Shown here in pieces: positions 49,891-61,575 of a stretch of DNA of 64,000 nucleotides. The notes under the pieces are model-generated. The model saw nothing but the letters and a program-made list of their open reading frames with translations, made no database searches and was not told the DNA's origin. A program made the translations under genes and the position numbers. The number at the start of each line of letters is the position of its first letter. Position 1 is the first letter of the stretch. Source of the stretch: Warburgia ugandensis (Eukaryota > Streptophyta > Magnoliopsida > Canellales > Canellaceae); the NCBI GenBank assembly GCA_035236585.1, contig CP141133.1, positions 43,913,729 to 43,977,728 on the forward strand, read 5' to 3'.

Positions 49891-50400
49891 ACCCTAGCAA
49901 CTCCTCTAGAAATACATTACCAAACTCTCACACTACATTAATTAATCTCCTCAATGTGAGGCGTTGGCACCTCCTAAATCTTGACATAGGCTAGGTAAGG
50001 CGAACATCCAATTGCCCCAAACCACTAGAGAATCTCCCTTTGAGGTCAAGAAGATCAACCTCTTCATCTTGCACTCAAACAATGCTCCATGTTCGGCCAA
50101 CCAATCCATGATTAAGATGACATCCAAATTTGTCATACTGATGATTAAACGAGCCCTAAGCTCCCAATCCAAGATAGTTAAAAGTACATCCTGCATAAAA
50201 TCTTATACTATAACTGGCTCAACATTGATGTACTAACCTCCAGAAGAAAACCCTATCTACTGGAGCCATGTGTAGGCATGACACAAAACTAGCATATATG
50301 AAGGAATGAGTAGCTCCATAGTTAATTACTATATGTGAAAATCTATCAAACACTAGAAGAGTACCTTCCATGATAGTGTTGGAAGTGCGAGCCTAATCAG
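49891..50400 (-). pseudogene. Minus-strand gypsy aspartic protease fragment
   Basis: The minus-strand frame 49951-50196 contains LDVILIMDWLAEHGALFECKM, the C-terminal protease segment seen in chromoviruses. Upstream on the minus strand, around 50290-50390, comes a NYGATHSFI segment. The residue before Gly-Ala-Thr is Tyr (with Asn before it) instead of the Asp-Ser or Asp-Thr of the active site, so the catalytic Asp is not visible. The next domain is RT at lower coordinates, in the expected order. Confidence 0.75.
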
Positions 50401-51585
50401 TAGTAATTGTAAAAACTCACCCCTAATTCTTAGGGACCTGATCCCGCCATGATGCTTGGTCCTGCCATGGTGCCTAGTCCAGCTGCATTGGTTCTGCTCT
50501 CTTAACCCAAAAACAATCTCACACATGGTGGACCTGCTGACAACAAATAAAGCATCTATTGATTCTACCAAAACTAAGTTTGCCTAGAAGGGGTTGTGAA
50601 AAATCTGGCACATCCCTTACACATTCTCACTCCTCCTAGGCTGACCCAAAACTGGCTTATCAAGTTGTGTGAAACTCTTCCTCGTAGAAAATTTCTTCTT
50701 TCCCTTCCATATTGTTCTTTGACTGATTTGACTGTCCTGTTTGCTCACATCCTTAGAAGGCCTTCTCAACTTCTGCTCTAGTATAGATTCTAACTCCACT
50801 GCCTTAGTTGTACTAGTAGGTTGAGATGTCAATTTCTACTCTTCAATTCAAAATTAAGTCCCCTAATAAACTTTAAGCAGCTTTCAAAGAAATAGACCTC
50901 TAGGGCACATCTTCTTAAATAGGCAAACTCTACATTGAATTATGCTACTATCCTCATTCCCTACACGAAGCTCAAAAACTCCAGCTCCAATAGCTCCTTC
51001 ACATGCAAAGGTAACAACTTATTCATGGAGACAGCTTTAAAGCTCTCTCATGATATAACATCTTTGCCATCAAAATAGTTCTACTAAGCTATTGGCCACT
51101 AATGGGGGGTCTCACTAGTCAAAACAAACGTGCATACAAGCACTTACCTCTCCTTAGGGATATCCACGGCTGTAAAGATCCTCTTTACATCATACAACCA
51201 TGTTTATGCTACCTCTGGGCCCTTACCAGAGAATTTGGGTGCAATCCACCTAAACATCTCCAACAAGTTGTCCCCTTTGGGACCATGATCCTCAAAATCA
51301 ATATCTCCCCCAGGCTCTCCTCCTCTCTTAGGGATTGTATATACCACTTAGAACTCCATAAAAGAAGTTCAACCACCTTATTTGCGGCATCCATTTGGTC
51401 CCTTGCTTTACCCAATGTTCCAATAATGGTCATTCTATGCATGGGAGGAGGGCGATCCACTTTACCTAAGAATCATCTAAAACCAACAAATTTTTTATAA
51501 ATTTCCTAATTATCTTAAGTCTTGACTTCTTATAGGTTGACCACAGATTCTTTTCAGAGTAGTCTAGTGGTGAATACCAAGGCAT
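50401..51585 (-). pseudogene. Minus-strand gypsy gag, broken
   Basis: Read on the minus strand, a zinc knuckle CFICCQQVHHV-stop-DC lies at 50513-50554 (C-x2-C-x4-H-x4-C spacing with a TGA inside). Further up, around 51120-51270, comes a Lys-Phe-Ser-Gly-Lys-Gly segment with TWLYDVKRIF and IPKERQVLVC, matching the gag core of gypsy elements. Stops and frame changes are frequent. The plus-strand frames over this region (51102-51500) are its antisense. Confidence 0.7.
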
Positions 51586-51599
51586 GACCACTGATACCA
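51586..51599 (-). other. Primer binding site of the minus-strand gypsy element
   Basis: The minus strand reads TGGTATCAGTGGTC, a tRNA-iMet-like site, five bases from the end of the adjoining LTR (51605). Confidence 0.65.
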
Positions 51600-51604
51600 A
51601 AATA

Positions 51605-53062
51605 TGTAACATCTTGATTTTTTTTAGAAATAATATTTTAAAATTCCATTAAAAATAAGTTAAAATTTCCATTGATTTATAAAAGTGTTGGTATAATATA
51701 TATGTGCCTATAACGGTACCTTGTTCAATCTAGGTGTTACTTCCTATAAATAGCCTCACATAATTAAAATAAGACAGTGGGTTTAAATGAGTATTAGAGT
51801 TGCATGCTATGATTTTCTAGTCACAACCCAAACAACTATCTCTAAACAATCACAGATAAATGGTCACATAAGTAATTATGGGATGATAGAGTGTCAACCC
51901 TAAACTTATACATCACATGTATTAAACATAGTTTATATAAAAAAGAAAAAAGAAAAATCTATCATAATTACCAAAGATATACGATCACATACATCTGTGA
52001 GTCAAGTGTCTAATAACTTTGCCTTTCCCTCCTCAGTGTTAAACCTTCTTGAAGTCTCTCCTAAAAAATGTTGGTGTAGGTGGGTGAGCACAAAAGCTCA
52101 CTAAGAAAAAGGCTAATACAAACTAACCTTTCCAAAATTCATGGCACCCAGTATTGTACACATAAGTATGTATATGTACATAGATAAGAGTTAAAAAGAG
52201 TGAGTCTTTCATGGATTATCAAAGGAGATATGTTCATTCATATGATTCACCTGAAATTTTACGCACATTTCTAATATATGTAATACCTTCATCCATGGCA
52301 AAGATCAATTAATTCAAAGTACAATGGATTACACCCCTTTCGTGGAAGAGATCATAAGAATCATGATGCTATGAAGATGCACTTTGGTAAGTATATATAT
52401 ATATATATATTACATACATACCTCTATATTTAGCAAGTTATCACCCCAGAATAACTTAAACATAACTAATCAGGTTTAATTCTACATTTTTGCAACTCCA
52501 ATATGCAAATGAGAAAAAGGTACCTTGATAATCTTACCTTTAAAAGAGAAAATTTTGAAACCAAGCTACATCATGGGCCAACACATGCCAAACATGAAGT
52601 TTAGACTGAAAATTGGGTGTCATTACCAAAGTTAGAGCAGCGAGAAACTGCCCATGCACAATTTCCATTCAAGATAGGGTGTATGTACCAAAAATATGGT
52701 TATAGAACTTTCCATAGATGCGTTCAAGCTAGCCATCACATTGGGAAGCTTTTAAGAGAAGCTCAATTCATATACACTGGGATGACATTCAATGAGAGCT
52801 CTCTAAAGCAAAATAAGCTAGAACATTGAGGCCTACATGAGAAAATATTCCTTACACTCTATCTCCTACTCATTCAAAAGAGGGGACCACCTAAGGAGCC
52901 ATACGAGTTCTGCCACACAAGGTGGTGAATCACACTCAAGTGATAAGATGACAAAAAATGGGAAAACAAGCAAAGAAAAATAAAGAGTGAAGAGAGAGAC
53001 AATTTATAGGAAATCCATTGATGGAAAGCATTAAAGGCTAAGATCTATCTTTGTTCATGTAC
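51605..53062 (-). repeat. 5' LTR of the minus-strand gypsy element, incomplete
   Basis: The plus strand begins TGTAACATCTTG directly beside the primer site, so this is the 3' end of the 5' LTR read backwards. Its sequence does not match the Tekay-type LTRs of the window. A minus-strand TATA-like CTATAAATT lies at about 52996-53004. A (TA)n microsatellite is at 52392-52411. The LTR is cut at 53062 by the plus-strand element; the rest should lie beyond the window. Plus-strand open frames here are short and unrecognised. Confidence 0.6.
52392..52411. repeat. (TA)n microsatellite
   Basis: About ten TA units within the minus-strand LTR. Confidence 0.9.
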
Positions 53063-53517
53063 TGTAACACCCCTAATTTTTAGTAAGAAAATTAAATAAA
53101 TATTAAAATTGAGAATTTCAATGAAAATCAGGTTGGAATATTAGGGTTATGAAAAAATGAACTACTCATAGAAATGTAATCATGGTATGAGACATGTCTA
53201 ATTGAAGGCATATTCAACGAACCCTTCAAAATGACTGTAATCACGACAATTTCTTAATGCAGATGAAAAATCTGTATTTTCCTTCATTTTGATGAATAAA
53301 AGGACAAAATGGTAATTTTAAAAATAACCAAGACTTGAGACATCAAAATCTAGAATGTACTTGGAAATACGAATCCAGCGCCATTAAGTACGCTCAATTC
53401 CGAGCCCAGGACAATAAAACAATTTTTTCTCCATAAAAGGGAAATTTGGTCTTTTCACACATCCATGCGACCCACAAAGGGATCCAAAGTCTAGAAAACA
53501 GCCCATCATTAGTCAAA

Positions 53518-53555
53518 CCACTACCACCTGCTAGTGGAGAAGGAGGTGGTAGTGG
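53518..53555 (+). repeat. Inverted repeat in the LTR U3 region
   Basis: Perfect 12-bp arms CCACTACCACCT (53518-53529) and AGGTGGTAGTGG (53544-53555) with a 14-base loop, about 80 bases upstream of the TATA box. The solo LTR of the same family keeps it at 56693-56730, both arms intact. Confidence 0.75.
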
Positions 53556-53632
53556 GAATCCTAAGACAATTAAATAATCCAAAGAAATCAAAGTAATTAT
53601 TTCAAGTAATCATGGAAATTTCAAAACACCTC

Positions 53633-53640
53633 TATAAATA
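53633..53640 (+). promoter_or_regulatory. TATA box of the right-hand element
   Basis: TATAAATA about 570 bases into the LTR, at the position conserved in the other plus-strand LTRs. Confidence 0.6.
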
Positions 53641-54268
53641 GCTCATAAAAATCCCAAAATTTCTGCTAATGTTCCTCACAAGGTCCCCTAGTATGCTCCA
53701 AAATCCTAGCTCTAGAAACATCTCCAAACTTCCCCAATTCCTTCTTCTTTTCCTCCTCCTCTCTTCACCTTTGTGTGCTTGTCCACAGACGCACCAGGCG
53801 CTCCAGACTTAGTGGAGCCTTTGGGTGCTATGACAACCCAGGTTTTTGAAACACATTTTGTAATACATTTTTGTAAGGTAAGGTCATCCCCTCAACAAAA
53901 AAAATTTGCAAAACAAAGCAATGGAAATTCTTTTCTTTTAAGACTTGTTTTGAAAACCCAAGTCACCACTTTATACATAACATAAGTACAATTTGTGTAT
54001 AAAATAAATTTCCATTGAAGGAATATGATTTTATTAAACTTCCAGGATCCATCCAGTGGTTCATAGTACAGCACGGTATCAATACAATACCTGTCCAAAT
54101 TACATAATCCAAAATTTACAAACCTCACCATACATTAAAAACTCTCAATACAATACAATTCCCTCAAATAAAATACATGTCTTCAAGAGGATGTATCTTG
54201 TTTGATTATTCATCCACATCCTCTTAAGTCTTCTCCAGTCTTGAGCTTCTAACCCTCCTTCTCTGTAT

Positions 54269-54323
54269 CTGAGGTATTGTAAACATGGAAACATGTACAA
54301 TACCTCAGCAAGCTATGCTTGCT
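54269..54323 (-). other. Conserved LTR stem-loop, solo-LTR copy, with a second small hairpin
   Basis: Perfect 13-bp arms CTGAGGTATTGTA (54269-54281) and TACAATACCTCAG (54296-54308). The G-C pair in GAGG/CCTC replaces the A-T pair of the 24824-24854 copy. It overlaps by two bases a second hairpin AGCAAGC-tat-GCTTGCT (54307-54323). Confidence 0.7.
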
Positions 54324-55236
54324 AGGGGAATATAAAAACATACTATTTCATCAACATAAGAATACATACCTCAGTCCTTATTTCATCATAGTTATCCATT
54401 CATAAGTTATCTCCACATAGGGTACATACGTTATTTATGTAGTACATGACAAATTAGTTAATATAGTAAAGATTGCTCAAAACTTGTTACTTCCCCTGGC
54501 TATACTCCCACTTAGGAGAGCAATACTTAGGCAAAGATTATTCAACCCTTGTTCCTTCCCTTGGCTATACTCCCACTAAGGAGAGCAATACCTAGCCAAT
54601 TATCATATGGGGTTTTCATTGTAATAGCATATCATCATGCCATGGCATGGCATCATACTATGCCTATTATATGCGTATCATAATGCAAAATACATTAGGA
54701 CTACTATGCTCACAGTCTCAATCCGTACAGCGTGCCTGGATAACTGTATAATTCTCCACTGATACCAACTGTGGAATAATCAATCCATGTCCTCATGGGG
54801 TGGACCATGGCTATCACAGTGGGGCCTTCCCATTATTGCCCCACCCTACATTTAGCCTCTCTTTGGGCATGGTATCATCATACAAGTTTTAAGAAGCGAG
54901 TGGCCAAACCCTCATAACTTCCCTAGCATAGCATCCCCAGTCTCTATCTCTATGTAAAACAAAACCACAAGCCTCCATACTTGTATGGAAAATATATTGT
55001 ACATATCAGATGATCTGTCTATTTAATTAAGGCTAGAATATTATACATACCCTATTCTTAGGGTTTCCTTAGTCTCCATATCTCATCACTTTCACCTCAT
55101 TAGACTTGATCAATAGATTAGATCAAGTGGAATAGATTATGAGGTTGGATCACTTTGTTTGATCTTGTGGTTAGATCGCATATTTTGGATCACTTTGTTT
55201 AATCCTTTGGTTAGATCACTTATTTTGATCATATAT

Positions 55237-55425
55237 ACTTGGATCACTTATTTGGATCATATGTTTTGGATCCCCTAATTGGATCATATGTTTTGGATCC
55301 CTCAATTGGATCATATGTTTTGGATCCCTTAATTGGATCATATGTTTTGGATCATTTATTTGGATCATGTGTGTTGGATTACGTAGTTGGATCATATGTT
55401 TTGGATCATAAGTTTTGGACCACTT
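55237..55425. repeat. 27-bp minisatellite, about seven units
   Basis: Units start at 55237, 55264, 55291, 55318, 55345, 55372 and 55399; the consensus contains TTTTGGATC and TTGGATCATATG. Because 27 is a multiple of three, one frame stays open and would repeat a nine-residue motif (LDPLIGSYV-like), but nothing suggests it is translated. The equivalent place in the host LTR (about 60105-60240, reversed) has a shorter and more irregular array. Confidence 0.9.
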
Positions 55426-56636
55426 GTTTGGATCATGACTATGCTATGGTACTAAGCATACTGATATAATGAAGGTCTATATTTTTAGATAGATAATCAT
55501 GTATATCTATACATGAATCTTTAATATATCATTGTATATCCGCCTACCTCAAAGTAGTATCTTGATTCATACATCTTTAGTGTATTCTTCCACAATGTCC
55601 ATCATGGTCTGGATTCATCCATCTGTCAAACCATATGTATAAGGTTATTTCCCTATTCAAGTATGTATTCCTATAGATGATATCCTAATTTTCCTTGAAT
55701 CAAATTTGATCAAGAGTTTGGGATTCTCTATCTATATTCTTCTACATACACATACATACTATACAAATACCATGTAATACAATACTACATTAGTATTTGT
55801 TTTTGATCATCCAAGATCCTATGGATCTTGTTTGATCATCCTTATCTTGATTACCATTTTTATTAGGATTAGATGATTTACTACATTTTATGCTCCCATT
55901 ATTATTATCCAACCAATTAATGTTTTATTGGTTGAGAGTAGCTTATTTCATTCTAAGTCTAGATTGCTCCTCTTATGTCAAATTGGTTAAGGCATACTAG
56001 TTAAATGGTTGAACACAAAGTGGCTACTTCAATCCTCATGTAAGGAGACGTTTAAACCTCACAAACGTCAATGGAAGGTGGGGGGAGACCGTGGCTCTAT
56101 TAGATAACCCCCTTAACCACTATGTCCATCATTCACTAGCTTGACCTTAACTCAACCTTTCATAAGGTTCCTATGAGCATTTAATCCTAAGTATTCTTTC
56201 TAATTGTTTTTAATCAAATCCATGAACTAAAATGTCATTCATGGAGATTTATTATTCTCCTAAGTTAGACCAAGGAATTTATATTCCTTATATTATCCTA
56301 CTAACTGTGGTCCTTACTATCATTAAGTACATGTCATACATTCCATGTGAATGTCCCTTCCTTCTAATTTCATTTAATTACCATTTCAATGAAATTACAA
56401 TTAATCATTGAAGCATAAGTTTAAAGCATAAATAAACAATTAAATAAACAATTCTATAATTAACTCAACTAAGAAATGAAAGACAATAACGTTCAATAAT
56501 CTAACATGCTATCATGATCCAAGGGTCTTAACTGATCCATATTTATTTTTCATCTTTTTAGGGTTTAGATCTTGATCCTTTATTTTATTTTAGATCCAAC
56601 ATTTTATATTGATGTAATTTAATTATTAAATTATTG

Positions 56637-56672
56637 ATTCAAAAGAAATCACAACTTCGATTTCTTTTGAAT
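56637..56672. repeat. Perfect 14-bp inverted repeat
   Basis: ATTCAAAAGAAATC (56637-56650) and GATTTCTTTTGAAT (56659-56672) with an 8-base loop, beside the internal deletion of the solo LTR. Confidence 0.8.
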
Positions 56673-57739
56673 ATTTAAATGTCATTGGATTCCCACTACC
56701 ACCTCCTTCTCCACTAGCAGGTGGTAGTGGTTTGACTAATGATTGCATGTTTTCCCAATGTTGGATCCCTTTGTGGGTCCCTTGTGGGTCCCATATGCGT
56801 GTGAAAAGACTAAATTGCCCTTTTATGGAGAAAAATCCATTTTATTCTCCTGGACTCGGAATTGAGCGTACTTAGTGGTGTTGGATTCGTATTTCTAAGT
56901 ACATTCCATATTTTTAGGTCTCAAGTCCTAGTTATTTTTGAAATTGCCATTTTTCCCTTTCCTTCATTACAACAAAGAAAAATACAAATTTTTCGTCCGT
57001 ATTCAGAAATTGTCACGCTTACAGTAATTTTAAAGCGTTCGTCGCATATGTTTTCAATTATACAGGTCTTAGACCTTGATTTCACTTCTGTGAGAAGTGC
57101 ATATTTCATAACCCTAATATTCCAGCCTGATTTTTATTAAAAATTTTAATTTTAATATTTATTTAATTTCTTTACCAAAAATTAGGGGTGTTACAGGTGC
57201 GGCTTGAGACGCGTCGTCCCTGACTGACCAGATTGAACTAGGGTTTCTGCAGGTAAAACTTAATTGAATTAGACATGCAATTTCACCCATTTTATTTCAA
57301 TGTTGACCGTTAAATATGTTAGGAATAAGGTTATCTACCAAAGCCCTTTGATTCTTGGATGATCCAAAATCTCGATCTCCTAAAAATACAAGACGAAGAA
57401 CAAGAACTAGGAAATTACCTTCTCCTACATGTTCTTCGAATTATTATGGATAATCCAGCCGTTGAAAGATAATCTTGCACCATTGGGAGTCTTTACCAGG
57501 AGGAGATATACCAAAGCCCTATGCATCTCCATAGTCTCCGGCAACGGTGATGGAGAAATTGCTTACCGAATGTGATATCCAGTGCTAAGGTAAATTCCAG
57601 TTTTATATCGTCTTCTCCAGAGGAACTTCTCTTTCTCCAGTGAATTTTTGGTCACTAGGTAAGTATCCTCAATCCCCTCTTTCATTTCCAGTAGGTAGTG
57701 TAGGTTTTCCAGCCACTTGGAGAGCTCCCCAGACGTTGA

Positions 57740-57970
57740 TTCGTTAGAGACGATGGATCTAGCATAGAAGGTTGAGATCTCCTCAATCTCCTGATCAGAA
57801 ACAAATTCTGAGCCATTGGATGATGTCCTGGGGCCCCAAAACCCCAGGAGATGATATGTGGTCCCTTGAAAGTCATGGACGAAAGAGATCTATCCATGGG
57901 CGATCCGACAGTCCAGATCTTGACGTCTCTCCCATCACCAGTCACATCCGCCCGACGACCTGCTATAGAC
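57740..57970 (+). other. GC-rich segment in the right-hand LTR
   Basis: Shorter and less CpG-rich than the islands at 21765 and 31125, but at the equivalent place downstream of the TATA box once the insert is removed. The 126-codon minus frame over it has no recognisable domain. Confidence 0.55.
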
Positions 57971-60900
57971 AGTAAAGGGCGAGGGCTACTGGACCTCCCA
58001 TACTTGTAACCCATATTTGATCTGGACCATCTAGTTTTGAACTGAAACTTTGTTTTTCGCAATTTAGAGCTCCAGATAGCATTGATTTTATATCTGAAAT
58101 CGGCTATGGATTCCTTGTATTTTTATAATCCACTGAACTTGTTAGATCTTGGTTTTAAATTGTATTTACATGTTCTATTTAGTAAAATCCGTGCCATTAA
58201 TCTTGTATCATGGCCCAGATGACCTCAAACTGAAAATATGAACCGATGGATGTGCTCAAAAGGTCTCAAAACATAAGAAACATGATCAAAGTATAAATTT
58301 TTTGTTTGTAGATCAATCAGATAAAGAAATACAGTAGGAGTGAAATTCATCCCTTAAAGCAGGCTGAAAGCTTTAAACTTCAATTATGATCTCAATTGAA
58401 ATCCAAATTGAGATTAGAAAGTTTTGATATATTCCTTAAGATAATTAGAACGTACTGAACCAATAAAATTGCAACTTTAATCCATTAAATTAAGTGGATA
58501 AATATACTAACATCCTTGATCTACAAGATCTAGGATGATCAGATCAATCAAAATTAGTTTGATGATGATATAATAATGAATAAGATATATAAGTGGGTTA
58601 TATGTAATTGAATAGGTAGATCTTGATAGATCTAGCCTTAAAAGTAATATAAAACCATAAAAGGGGATGGAAATCTCCTTGATCAAGTTGATCAGGGATG
58701 ATTGGACTACATGAATATGTGCTGATGATGATATTGAGTTAATATTTTATGTATTAATGGAGTGGATGATGAGGAGTTGGGCTAAATCAAGATCTATGCT
58801 CATAAATGGGATAAAGTAACTTAAGATCTCCTTGATCGGGTAGATCAAGGAAGATCAAATCAACAGATGAGATACATCAATGATTTAACAATGAAATTTC
58901 ATCAATAAGAAATGCTAGATCTAAAAGAAAATGAAGGATCAAGATTTTAAAGCCTAAAAAGATGAAAAATGAATAAGGATCAATTAAGACCGTTGGATCA
59001 TGATAGCATGTTAGATTTCTATTTCAATTATTAAACATTATGATAATTGTCTTTCATTGCTTAGTAGAGTTAATTATAGATTTATTTATTTATTTATTTC
59101 TACTTTTTATTTATTCTTTAATGCTTTTGTAATGGAAATTTCATTGAAATTGCAATTAAATGAAATTAGAATGAAAGGACATTTACATGGAATGTATGAC
59201 ATGGACTTAATGATAATAAGGACCATAGTTAGTAGGATAATATAAGGAATATAAATTCCTAGGTCCAAATTAGGAGAATAATAAAACTCCATGAATGACA
59301 TTTTAGTTCATGGATTTAATTAAAATCAATTAGAAAGAGTACTTAGGGTTAAATGCTCATAGGAACATTATGAAAGGTTGAGCTAGGGTCACTCTAGTGG
59401 ATGATGGACATAATGGTTAAGGGGGTTATCTAATAGAGCCTCGCTCTTCCCCCACCTTCCGTTGACATTTGTGAGGTATAAATGCTTCCTTACATAAGGA
59501 TTGAAGTAACCATTTTGTGTTCAACCATTCAACTAGTAAGCCATTGCCAATTTGACATAAGAGGAGCTGTCTAGTCTTAGGATGAAATAAGCTACCCTCA
59601 ACCAATAAAACATTAATTGGTTGATTTATAATAATAAGAGTATAAAATGTAGTAAATCATCTAATCCTAATAAAAATTGCAATCAAGATAAGGATGATCA
59701 AACAAGATCCATAGGATCTTGAATGATAGAAAACAATAAGAATACTAATGTAGTATTGTATTACGTATGTATATGTAGAAATTATGTATGGGTATGTAGA
59801 AGAACATAGATAGAGAATCAAAACCCTTGATCAAACATGATTCAAGGAAAGATTGGGGCATCCCTTATAGGAATACATACTTGAATAGAGAAATAACCTT
59901 ATACATATGGTTTGACAAATGGATGAATCCAGACCATGATGGACATTGTCGAAGAATACACTTGAGAAGTATGAATCAAGATACTACTTTGAGGTAGGTG
60001 GATATACAAAGATGCATTAGAGACTCATGTGTATGCATACATGATTTTCTGTATAGAATTATAGACCTTCATGATATAATTATGCTTAGTACCTTAGCAT
60101 AGTCATGATCCAAACAAATGATCCAAAAACATATGATCCAACTAAGTGATCCAACACATGTGATCCAAATAAGTGATCTAACCAAATGATCAAACTGAGT
60201 GATACAACCTCATAATCTAATCCAATTGATATAATCTGATGATCAAGTCTAATGAGATGAAAGCAATGAGATATGGAGACTAAGGAAACCCTAAGAATAA
60301 GGTATGTAAAATATTCCAACCTTAGTTAAATAGAGACATCGTCTGATATGTACAATGTATTTTTCATACAAGTATGGAGACTTGTGATTTTGTTTTACAC
60401 AGAGATAAAGACTAGGGATGCTATGCTAGGGAAGTTATGAGGGTTTGGCCACCCGCTTCCTGAAATTTATATGATGGATACCATGCCCAAAGAGAGGCAA
60501 AATGTCAGGTGGGGCAATAATGGGAAGGTGCCACTGTGACCGCCATAGTCCACCCCATGAGGACATGGAGTTGATATTCCATAGTTGGTATCAGTGGAGG
60601 ATTACAGTCATCCGGACACGCTGTACGGATTGAGACTGATGCATATTAGTCCTAATGTATTTTGCATTATGATGCACATATGATAGGCATAATGTAATGC
60701 CATGGCATAATGAGGTGCCAATACATGAGTTCCTGGAAATCCCCCTATAAAGATTGGCTGGATATTGATTTGCTAAGTGGAAGTATAGCGAGGGGAAGGA
60801 ACAAGGTTTGAGCAATCTTCACTAAATTAAATAATTTGTCACATACTACATAAATAATGTATATACTCTATGTGGAGAATACTCATGAATGGATAACCAT

Positions 60901-60982
60901 GATGAAATAAGGACTGAGGTATGTATTCTTATATTGGTGAAGTAGTATGTTTTTGTATCCCCTATCAAGCATAGCTTGCTAC

Positions 60983-61014
60983 GGTATTGTAAATGTTTAT
61001 ATGTTTACAATATC
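60983..61014 (+). other. Conserved LTR stem-loop, right-hand LTR copy
   Basis: TATTGTAAA (60985-60993) pairs with TTTACAATA (61004-61012), extended outward by a G-T pair and a G-C pair. The pairing partners differ from the other copies but a stem remains. Confidence 0.6.
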
Positions 61015-61457
61015 TTAGATACAGAGAAGGAGGGTTAGAAGCTTAAGACTGTAGAAAACTTAAGAAGATGTGGATGAATAATCAATCATGATACATCCTC
61101 TTGAAAACATGTATTTTATTTGAGGGAATTGTATTGTATTGAGAGTTTTTAATGTATGGTGAGGTTTGCAAATTTTGGATTATGTAATTTGGACAGGTAT
61201 TGTATGATATTGGGATGTACTGTGAACCACTGGATGGATTCTGGAAGTTTAATAAAATTATATTCCTTTAATGGAATTTTATTTTGTACAAAAATTGTAA
61301 TTATGTTATGTATGAAGTGGTGACTTGGGTTTTCAAAACAAGTTTTAAAAGAAAAGAATTTTTGTTGTTGTATCTTGCAAAAAAATTTACTAAGGGGATC
61401 CCTTGCCTTTGAAAAATATATTACAAAATGTGTTTCAAAAACCCGGGTCATCAAAGT

Positions 61458-61470
61458 TGGTATCAGAGCC
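61458..61470 (+). other. Primer binding site, canonical tRNA-iMet type
   Basis: TGGTATCAGAGCC two bases after the LTR end; it fits the 3' end of plant initiator Met-tRNA. Confidence 0.88.
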
Positions 61471-61575
61471 ATTCATCCAGTCAGAGTATAGTAACCTTAT
61501 GTCCAATATGAAGATGACAATCCAATTGAGGATGGGAAATAGTGAGTAGAAGAGAAATAGGAAATTATTTGATGA

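Larger units (their letters stand above)
53829..57195 (-). repeat. Solo LTR of the same family, minus strand, with perfect GGTGC duplication
   Basis: The plus strand runs TATGACAACCC to GGGGTGTTACA (3367 bp). On the minus strand the LTR starts TGTAACACCCCTAAT like the LTR it sits in, and its last bases are CA changed to TA. GGTGC flanks it at 53824-53828 and 57196-57200. Compared with the host LTR it lacks roughly 1.6 kb, including the TATA box and the GC-rich island. It contains the expanded 27-bp array at 55237-55425. Confidence 0.9.
53063..61455 (+). repeat. 5' LTR of the right-hand element, split by a solo LTR
   Basis: Pieces 53063-53828 and 57201-61455. TATAAATA lies at 53633-53640, a GC-rich segment at 57740-57970, the stem-loop at 60983-61014 and an AATAAA near 61252. 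Blocks agree in order with the LTRs of the young element (for example the 'aaggtgggggaagag'-type block near 59440 and 'aggaggttatgagggtttggcc'-like text near 60430), with considerable divergence, so it is a related subfamily. Confidence 0.82.

Noticed and set aside
51102..51500. 132-codon open frame on the plus strand
   Set aside because: It is the antisense of the minus-strand gag remnant, where gag-core motifs are readable.
55237..55425. Possible CRISPR array or repeat protein
   Set aside because: The 27-bp units are directly adjacent with no unique spacers, and the window is plant retrotransposon DNA. The open frame is a by-product of the repeat length.
61149..61472. 107-codon minus-strand frame at the LTR end
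   Set aside because: It is the antisense of the conserved LTR 3' end and primer site.
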